Source: JALZCH01 sp036387315
GTDB lineage: Bacteria; Acidobacteriota; Blastocatellia; Pyrinomonadales; Pyrinomonadaceae
DNA: 12,419 bases
Assembly (NCBI GenBank): GCA_036387315.1
Contig: DASVTY010000055.1
Location: 1-12,419 of the forward strand
Direction: 5' to 3'
Positions 7,408 to 12,419 of the stretch are shown here, one piece after another; the first letter of the stretch is position 1, and each line of letters begins with the position of its first letter. The notes under the pieces are model-generated. The model ran no database searches. It was not told the origin of the DNA and saw only the letters and a list, made by a program, of their open reading frames with translations. Position numbers and translations under genes: made by a program.

Positions 7408-7494
7408 GATTCGTTGAAAGATATTTTAAGATTAAACTATGAATGAAACTTTTAAAAGACAAGCCTTTTGTTTTGTCGCAAAGCCGCTTTATAG

Positions 7495-7523
7495 TTGACC
7501 GAAAACGCTAACGGCTTTATTCT
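7495..7523 (+). promoter_or_regulatory. Sigma70-like promoter of the lipoprotein gene
   Basis: TTGACC (7495-7500), a 17-bp spacer and TATTCT (7518-7523), which would start transcription near 7530, about 33 nt before the ATG at 7563. It lies in the divergent gap (7397-7562) shared with the minus-strand operon, for which I found no convincing promoter. Confidence 0.55.
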
Positions 7524-7562
7524 TGTCACCTCAATCGAGCTTCGAAATTGGACTTCAAAAAA

Positions 7563-7943
7563 ATGAAATCAAAACGAAAACTTCTTTTTCTCGTATCTTT
7601 ATTCGCGTTTGTTTTGACAGGCTGTTCGGGCGATGATTTTTCCAGACGTTTGACCGCCGAAGCTCCTGCGGAAATCACATCGGTTCTTCTTGACCGCGAC
7701 CGGAAAATTACACGGCGGCGAAGTGGTTCAAATAATCGTCGGCGCACAAAAACCAAAACGACTTACGAAACCGACATCGAGTATCGCTACACCGTCAACG
7801 GAAAATCTTACGACGGCGTAAGCGAAAAAGATGGCGACGTGACCGGCAATTTTCGATCCGGCTCTTCGGTAAAAGTCTGCTACAACCCGGCGCAGCCCGA
7901 CGAATCTGACGTTTTTGAAAACAATCATCGCTGCGGCTCGTAA
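7563..7943 (+). CDS. DUF3592-like small lipoprotein
   Basis: A 126-residue exported protein. The N-terminus (MKSKRK, a hydrophobic run, then LTGC) is a lipoprotein signal with the lipidated Cys at position 21. After a basic, polar stretch rich in Arg, Lys and Thr (about 45-67), the C-terminal half (about 68-118) shows the pattern of DUF3592: IEYRYTVNGKSYDG, a glycine-containing turn, and VKVCYNPAQPDESDVF. Function is unknown for this family. Two mature-part cysteines (C106, C124) could form a disulfide. The ATG at 7563 was chosen over the TTG at 7548 because it starts the signal peptide directly. It is transcribed alone from the promoter at 7495-7523 and faces the convergent winged-helix gene. 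Confidence 0.8.
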   Translation: MKSKRKLLFLVSLFAFVLTGCSGDDFSRRLTAEAPAEITSVLLDRDRKITRRRSGSNNRRRTKTKTTYETDIEYRYTVNGKSYDGVSEKDGDVTGNFRSGSSVKVCYNPAQPDESDVFENNHRCGS

Positions 7944-8080
7944 TAACTGAAAATGTGAATCAATAGTAGAAACTGAGCAAAAGTTAGGCAATGTTAATTT
8001 GCCGATGCAATGAATCAGCCTGAAAATGGTGATGAATGCAAGCGCAGTCAATTACAAGTGCAATTAACTGCAAGTAGCAA

Positions 8081-10369
8081 TCAAAAGTTAGACTTACTAT
8101 TTGAATCTAAATTTTGAAACTGAACCACGCTATTTAATTGATTTCCTACTTCATAAAAAACTCTTTCGCCGTTTCTGGAAATTGCAAGCCTGAAAATCGC
8201 ATCGTTTTCCCATTCACGTAATTGTTCGGGTTGGCTGCCGTTTAAAGGAAGTTTCCAGAGACTGAAAGGCTTTCCCCGTTTCAGGACAACAAACAAATTT
8301 CCCCCGTCTTTTGACCAATCCAGAAAAGGAATATCATCGTTTTGCGGAGTCGCCGGATATTTTAAGACTTCGCCCGTTTCGGCTGAAACGAGCGCGAGCA
8401 TCATCTTATTCGTTTCGGGATTTGAAATATAACAGGCAATCGTTTTCCCGTCGGGCGAAATACGCGGCGAGCGAGTAGTACGGTCGGTTAGTTTTATCGG
8501 ATTTTCACCATTAATTGAAACTCGCCATAATGTTTCAACCAAACTTTCAGAATCCTGAACAAGGTAAAAGACCGTTTCGCCGTCAGGCGAGATTATCGAA
8601 TCTTTAACATTTCCGTTTGCCGTCAGCCGCATTGTATTTGTTCCATTCGCGTCAGAGCGCCAAACGTCCATTTGCCCGGTGCGATTCGACATAAATATCA
8701 AAAAGCGTCCATCGGCGGAAAGCTTTGGCGAGATTTCGGCGCTGGCGTCCGAAGTCAATTGTTTTCGCTCGCTGCCGTCCTCGCTGATAGTAAAAATGTC
8801 CGCATTTCCGTCGTCCGCTGCGGAATATACAATCCTTCCGTCCTTCGTCCAATCTGCGCCGAACGGCAGCGGGTGCTCATCCGAGATTGTCGTTAGGACG
8901 TGAGTATTTTTAAATAGATTATCAACCGGAGCGGTCAGGAAACAGGCAAACTTATTCGATTCTACGGCGACAATGGAATTTGTCGCGGCATTCAAACTGA
9001 TTCCGTAGTTTCCGTTGATGCCGTTAGTTACGAATCGGGCTTTTCCCTCTGGATACGAAACAACCCAAAGCTCGTCATTTAAACTGGGCGATTTTGCTCC
9101 GTATGCGACCGCAAGAATTCCGCTGCCGTCCTTGAGCCAAACGGTTTGACCTGCCGAAATCCAATTTTCGTGTGAAACCGTTCTTTGTTCGCCGGATTCG
9201 GCATTGACGACCGCCACCTGAACAGACGTCCGGTCGTTTTCACGCTGAAATACCGTCGCGGAAAGTAATTTCCCATCGGGCGACCAGGAAGCGCCGCCAT
9301 TTGTAAATCCGCTTTCTGATTGGCGAATTGCCAGAGTTAGTTCGTTTTTACCTTCAATATCTGTAAGCATCAACGCGGTTTCTTTACTCCGAGGATTACG
9401 GCGAACGAATGCGAGGCGGCTTTCATTAGGCGAAATCGCCACCGGGCTATCAATGTTGTGCAGAATTTCCTGCGAAGCGCCGCCGAGAACGGAAACCTTG
9501 TAGAGCGTTGAGATTCCAGGTTTGTTCGGTTCGGAATTTTCATTTACGGAATAATAAATTTGCTCGTCGCGCGGAGAAAAAACCGCGCCGATAAATTTTC
9601 CGTTGATTCGCGGAACAATCTCAAAGCTATTGCCGTTTTCGATTTGCCGCAAATGCAGAGATTGAACGCCGTTTTTAACTTGAATTAGCGCGAGATACTT
9701 TCCGTTCGGGGAAATCACCGAGTTTCGGATGTCAGCGTCGGCGACAATCGTATCAACGCGAAATTTTCTAAATTGTGATTCCGCAAAGCTCTGATTTCCA
9801 TTAAAGCCGAGAGAGGCAAAGTATCCGATTGTAAAAGCCAGAAACGCCAGCAAACCGATGGAAATCACCTTGCGGGGTGAAAAATCGCTTTTTAGAAGTA
9901 ATTGACGATGATTGACGGTAATTTTATCCGAATTTGTATCCGATGAATCGTGGATTTCGCATTGTTCGGCAATGAGATGTGTTCGCGTGTGTTTTTCAAC
10001 CACAATTATTTCTTTATCGCCCAAAATTTCTTCATCGTCCAAAATTTCCTGAACATCGCCGACAAACTGATAACCGCGGCGAGGAACCGTAACGATAAAT
10101 TCTTTGTCCTTTTGAAAACGGCTGAGAGCTTTTCGTAAAGTCAGAATATTTTGCGACAAGGTTGTTTCCTCGACAAAAGTATCCGCCCAAACTTCATTGA
10201 GGAAACATTCTTTTTCAACCACTTTTCCGTGGTTGCGCAGCAGCAGAACCAGAGTTTGAAAAGCCTTCGGGGTCAGAGAAACCGGCTGATCCTGAAACGT
10301 CAGACACCGCTCGCCGACATCCAGATGAAAATCGTCGAATTTGAAAAAGAGTAGTGTTTTGTTGCTCAT
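8081..10369 (-). CDS. Membrane-anchored winged-helix regulator with PD40/TolB-like propeller
   Basis: A 762-residue one-component regulator of the CadC/ToxR layout. Residues about 8-104 form an OmpR/PhoB-type winged-helix DNA-binding domain (SLTPKAFQTLVLLL, TTLSQNILTLRKAL as the likely recognition helix, then PRRGYQFVG in the wing). A polar acidic linker follows, then one transmembrane helix (about 168-188, VISIGLLAFLAFTIGYFASL). The rest (about 200-750) is built from WD40-like/PD40 repeats with SPDGK-type turns at about 219, 363, 509, 551, 594, 638, 686 and 731, as in TolB. The expected topology puts the DNA-binding domain in the cytoplasm and the propeller in the periplasm, where it may sense a ligand or protein. 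No receiver domain or kinase is present. The start is the ATG at 10369; its ribosome binding site is weak. An operator-like repeat array lies just upstream. Confidence 0.93.
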   Translation of the reverse strand: MSNKTLLFFKFDDFHLDVGERCLTFQDQPVSLTPKAFQTLVLLLRNHGKVVEKECFLNEVWADTFVEETTLSQNILTLRKALSRFQKDKEFIVTVPRRGYQFVGDVQEILDDEEILGDKEIIVVEKHTRTHLIAEQCEIHDSSDTNSDKITVNHRQLLLKSDFSPRKVISIGLLAFLAFTIGYFASLGFNGNQSFAESQFRKFRVDTIVADADIRNSVISPNGKYLALIQVKNGVQSLHLRQIENGNSFEIVPRINGKFIGAVFSPRDEQIYYSVNENSEPNKPGISTLYKVSVLGGASQEILHNIDSPVAISPNESRLAFVRRNPRSKETALMLTDIEGKNELTLAIRQSESGFTNGGASWSPDGKLLSATVFQRENDRTSVQVAVVNAESGEQRTVSHENWISAGQTVWLKDGSGILAVAYGAKSPSLNDELWVVSYPEGKARFVTNGINGNYGISLNAATNSIVAVESNKFACFLTAPVDNLFKNTHVLTTISDEHPLPFGADWTKDGRIVYSAADDGNADIFTISEDGSERKQLTSDASAEISPKLSADGRFLIFMSNRTGQMDVWRSDANGTNTMRLTANGNVKDSIISPDGETVFYLVQDSESLVETLWRVSINGENPIKLTDRTTRSPRISPDGKTIACYISNPETNKMMLALVSAETGEVLKYPATPQNDDIPFLDWSKDGGNLFVVLKRGKPFSLWKLPLNGSQPEQLREWENDAIFRLAISRNGERVFYEVGNQLNSVVQFQNLDSNSKSNF
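10017..10052 (-). repeat. 18-nt tandem duplication inside the linker of the winged-helix regulator
   Basis: Two adjacent 18-base copies (10017-10034 and 10035-10052) match at 15 of 18 positions and encode the hexapeptides ILDDEE and ILGDKE in the acidic linker between the DNA-binding domain and the transmembrane helix. It is an in-frame duplication that lengthens the linker. Confidence 0.7.
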
Positions 10370-10385
10370 AGCGTATTTGAAAAGT

Positions 10386-10434
10386 CTTTCATAAAAATTT
10401 CAAACGAACTTTCACGTAACTTTCAAGACTTTCA
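10386..10434. promoter_or_regulatory. Phased TTTCA direct repeats, candidate operator
   Basis: Five TTTCA pentamers start at 10387, 10398, 10410, 10421 and 10430, i.e. with steps of 11, 12, 11 and 9 bases, and four of them are CTTTCA. They lie 17-66 bases upstream of the winged-helix gene's ATG, in the region shared with the divergent 84-residue protein. PhoB-type winged-helix proteins bind direct repeats with an 11-bp period, so this is a plausible autoregulatory site. The binding protein is inferred, not shown. Confidence 0.5.
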
Positions 10435-10460
10435 AAGCCAAAGTTTCTTATCGTGAGTAG

Positions 10461-10543
10461 CGAATGAGGGAGACAATCACAATTTGCGGTTTGGCAATGT
10501 TTGACCAGGACAGAAAGAACTGCACTTTGGTTTTCCTCATTCG
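10461..10543. repeat. Separated 9-bp inverted repeat in the divergent region
   Basis: CGAATGAGG at 10461-10469 recurs as its exact reverse complement CCTCATTCG at 10535-10543, with 65 bases between. It may mark two protein sites or be chance; a rough estimate gives about a one-in-ten chance of a 9-bp pair in a gap of this size. Confidence 0.35.
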
Positions 10544-10602
10544 AAATATTTAAAAGTTTTAGACAAACTCTTGCAGCCAGTTTCAGAGAAAAAAGGAAAT
10601 CA

Positions 10603-10857
10603 ATGGCAAAAACCCGGACAGAAGTTTTTATTGAAACCAGTGAAACCTTCATCATTAAACGAAATAGAACATTCGTTCGAACATGGTGCAAAGGCTGCGA
10701 ACGCGAGGTCAGTATGCTCCCGCTTGAGGAAGCGGCGTTGATTACCGGTCACGACGTGAAAGCGATTCGTTCCATGATGGAAAATCAGCGCGTTCACTTT
10801 TGTTACCTGAAATCCGAAACGCCATCCGTTTGTCTAAGATCATTATGCTTATTTTAG
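10603..10857 (+). CDS. Small CxxC protein with HTH-like segment
   Basis: An 84-residue protein. The first part (about 1-26) looks like a beta-rich strand pair (EVFIETSETFIIKRNRTF), followed by WCKGC (C29, C32), a possible half zinc site or redox pair, and then a helical segment (about 39-63, LPLEEAALITGHDVKAIRSM) that resembles the short HTH of MerR/excisionase-like proteins. Further Cys at 67, 77 and 82 could complete a metal site. Proteins of this shape appear as hypothetical proteins in Acidobacteriota; no function is known to me. The ATG at 10603 has a good ribosome binding site (AAAAGGAAA at 10591-10599); an in-frame TTG at 10501 is upstream but lacks one. It is divergent from the winged-helix regulator. 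Confidence 0.78.
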   Translation: MAKTRTEVFIETSETFIIKRNRTFVRTWCKGCEREVSMLPLEEAALITGHDVKAIRSMMENQRVHFCYLKSETPSVCLRSLCLF

Positions 10858-11209
10858 TTATTAAAAAGGATGAGGTGAATCAATAAATAGATGCTTCAAC
10901 GCAAGAAAAGAGTTTAAGAATTTGGAGCTTATTTTAGCAAATTTGAAAAGCCCCAATCTGGTTGGAAATCGAATTGAAGCATTAAAAACATTGACGAAAT
11001 TATTGCTTCACGAAATTGAATCACCTGAAAGAAATAACCTCTAAGGTCAAAACATAAACCTCGGTTTATTGAATTAAATAATAACCGATGACCGAGAACA
11101 ATTTCTTTATTAAATAACGGGAAAATTTCTGTATGAAGGTGAGCTTTTTAATTTCGTCCTAAAACCAAACGTTAGTCAATAGTTCAAAACCTAAGGAGTA
11201 AAAAGTGAA
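10858..11209. other. 352-base region without a standard gene
   Basis: An AT-rich stretch between the CxxC protein and the CHRD/FG-GAP gene. It holds a possible small frame at 10883-11044 (listed separately) and a weak imperfect hairpin (11061-11070 with 11080-11088, one bulge, 9-base loop) not followed by a T-run. I found no convincing promoter. The ribosome binding site AAGGAG (11193-11198) for the next gene sits at its end. Confidence 0.6.
10883..11044 (+). CDS. Possible cryptic small ORF with non-standard start
   Basis: A 53-codon open frame starting at an ATA that follows a GAGGTG Shine-Dalgarno-like sequence by about 4-5 bases and ending at TAA 11042-11044. The predicted product is amphipathic and protein-like (for example NLELILANLKSPNLVGNRIE and then EALKTLTKLLLHEIES). 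There is no ATG or GTG in frame; the first common start is TTG at 10922, which would give 40 residues with no good ribosome binding site. It may be a small protein with a rare start, a gene whose start codon was lost, or chance. Confidence 0.3.
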   Translation: MNRCFNARKEFKNLELILANLKSPNLVGNRIEALKTLTKLLLHEIESPERNNL

Positions 11210-12419
11210 ATGCAAAGAATATTTTTCTTAACGCTGACAATCATTATGTCGGCAATGACGTTTTCGACGACGGCGGCGGCGCAGGGAAAGTTTTCCGTCT
11301 ACTTAAGCGGCAGACAGACAGTTCCGGCGAACAATTCGCCGGGCAGCGGCACTTGCATGATAACGATTAACCAGACCCAAACGCAGGGTACGGTCGAGTG
11401 CAGGTATCGAAATTTATCTTCAAATGTGACGGGAGTGCACATTCACGAGAATGGACCGGTCGGTGTTAACGGTCCGATTCGTTTCGACCTTGCTTTTACC
11501 GGCGGGACAACCGGCACCATCAGTTCGCGGACATTTACGACGACACCAGCACAAGTCGCCGATATGCGCTCAAATAAATGGTATGTCGATATTCACACCG
11601 CGAATTTTCCCAACGGCGAGATTCGCGGGCAGGTCAAACGAGCCAATTTAGTTTCCGATTATGACGGCGACGGGCGCTCGGACGTATACGTTTATCGCGC
11701 TGCACCAGACTTCAGGTTCTATATATTAAACAGTTTAGAAAACAATATCACTGCTTCTATTCCGGTCGGCATGGGACTCGACGACCTGCCCGGGATTGTC
11801 AATAATATGGGCGATTTCGACGGCGACGGCAGAGCCGATCTTGTAGCTTGGAACACCGATGCAAACGACCACATCTACTGGTGGATCCTGCAAAGCGAAA
11901 CCAATACAGTACGCACCGTAATATGGGGACGGTTTCGGAATCCCGCCCAGGGCGCCTCAGATGAATTCGTCCCGGCAGATTATGATGGCGACGGCAAGAT
12001 GGATGTCGCCGTTTTCCGCCGCGCAACCGGCTTTTGGTATATCATCGAAAGCTCAACCGGCAATCCCCGCTACGAACATTGGGGACGACAAAATGATTAT
12101 CCGTCAGTCGGCGATTACGACGGCGACGGCACAGCTGATTTATGTGTTCTTCGCGCAGAGAGCGGATTAAACGGACCAGTCAGTTGGTATATTCGCAACA
12201 GCTCTGACGGACAAATGCAGAAAATTCTTTGGGGCAATCCCGCTACCAACGACGCTCCTCAACTTTTCTTCCCGATTGACGTTGACAACGACGGTAAACA
12301 TGACGCTTATGTACGACGCTTCTTCAACGGACAACAGGTGTTTTTTGTGCGCCGTAGCTCCGACGGACAGCAGTATAGTTTGACGTGGGGCTTGCAGAAC
12401 TTCTTTCTTCAGTTCGGTG
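11210..12419 (+). CDS. Secreted CHRD-domain plus FG-GAP/VCBS repeat protein (3'-truncated)
   Basis: The first 403 residues of a larger exported protein; the frame stays open to the window end. A signal peptide (MQRIFFLTLTIIMSAM..., cleavage after about A24 in AAA-QG) leads to a CHRD domain (about 27-142: SGRQTVPA, VTGVHIHENGPVG, YVDIHTANFPNGEIRGQV). Then follow FG-GAP/VCBS-type repeats with calcium-loop motifs DxDGDGxxD at about 150-158, 202-210, 257-265, 302-310, and DVDNDGKHD at 357-365, each followed by a YVYR/VFR/VLR-like strand and a WG turn. A beta-propeller binding calcium outside the cell or in the periplasm is expected. Such fusions are frequent in Acidobacteriota; the role (adhesion, matrix or envelope) is unknown. 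The ATG at 11210 follows AAGGAG (11193-11198); a GTG at 11205 is out of frame and stops after eight codons. Confidence 0.9.
   Translation, partial: MQRIFFLTLTIIMSAMTFSTTAAAQGKFSVYLSGRQTVPANNSPGSGTCMITINQTQTQGTVECRYRNLSSNVTGVHIHENGPVGVNGPIRFDLAFTGGTTGTISSRTFTTTPAQVADMRSNKWYVDIHTANFPNGEIRGQVKRANLVSDYDGDGRSDVYVYRAAPDFRFYILNSLENNITASIPVGMGLDDLPGIVNNMGDFDGDGRADLVAWNTDANDHIYWWILQSETNTVRTVIWGRFRNPAQGASDEFVPADYDGDGKMDVAVFRRATGFWYIIESSTGNPRYEHWGRQNDYPSVGDYDGDGTADLCVLRAESGLNGPVSWYIRNSSDGQMQKILWGNPATNDAPQLFFPIDVDNDGKHDAYVRRFFNGQQVFFVRRSSDGQQYSLTWGLQNFFLQFG

Noticed and set aside
8041..8080. Short CAATTA/CAAG repeats before the winged-helix stop codon
   Set aside because: Copies are very short and irregular, with no hairpin or T-run to support a terminator.
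10501..10602. TTG-initiated extension of the CxxC protein
   Set aside because: No ribosome binding site; the ATG at 10603 has a good one, and the extra residues do not look like the family.
11133..11162. Nine-codon ATG frame before the CHRD gene
   Set aside because: Too short, poor ribosome binding site and no run of one amino acid or attenuator hairpin.

Overview
The window (12,419 bases, moderate GC, AT-rich gaps) looks like a chromosomal segment from an Acidobacteriota bacterium, plausibly of the Blastocatellia/Pyrinomonadaceae type. This is inferred from gene architectures common there: a membrane-anchored OmpR-type winged-helix regulator with a C-terminal PD40/TolB-like propeller, a secreted CHRD plus FG-GAP/VCBS protein, and a very small CxxC/HTH-like protein. 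I see no rRNA, tRNA, CRISPR array, insertion sequence, integrase or phage gene.

Layout. Positions 1-5187 (+ strand) carry the 3' part of an M20-family amidohydrolase, a two-half M16 zinc metallopeptidase with a signal peptide, and, 12 nt further on, an NAD(P)-dependent extended SDR/epimerase. A perfect 21-bp hairpin at 5202-5247, symmetric for both strands, closes this block and the converging gene. Positions 5265-7396 (- strand) hold three genes. In transcription order they are a 119-residue unknown protein, an ATGA-overlapping LuxR/NarL-type response regulator without its phospho-acceptor Asp, and, after 240 bases with two promoter-like sites, a protein joining a nucleoside-deoxyribosyltransferase-like domain to a Tudor-like domain of the PcrA/UvrD C-terminal kind. 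Positions 7563-7943 (+) encode a small DUF3592-like lipoprotein with a good promoter. Positions 8081-10369 (- strand) encode the winged-helix/PD40 regulator. A 233-bp divergent region with helically phased TTTCA repeats separates it from an 84-residue CxxC protein (10603-10857, +). A 352-base stretch with one possible cryptic small ORF follows. The window ends inside a secreted CHRD/FG-GAP protein (11210 to the end, +) whose stop lies outside.

How the genes may work together. The first three look like housekeeping or catabolic enzymes (amide or peptide hydrolysis, secreted peptidase, sugar or dihydroflavonol-type oxidoreductase) and probably share transcription at least from M16 to the SDR. 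The central minus-strand genes are regulatory or signalling in flavour. The receiver is degenerate, no histidine kinase is visible, and its translationally coupled partner is unknown, so control independent of phosphorylation is a reasonable hypothesis. The deoxyribosyltransferase-like protein carries Gln where its family usually has the catalytic Glu and ends in a fold that in PcrA contacts RNA polymerase, which suggests a binding or regulatory role rather than nucleoside transfer. The phased repeats upstream of the winged-helix gene resemble the 11-bp direct-repeat operators of PhoB-type proteins and may be an autoregulatory site.

Nothing here is a clearly recognisable complete new system. 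The best candidates for a second look are the Gln-substituted deoxyribosyltransferase-Tudor fusion, the coupled unknown protein with the pseudo-receiver, and the phased-repeat divergent region.
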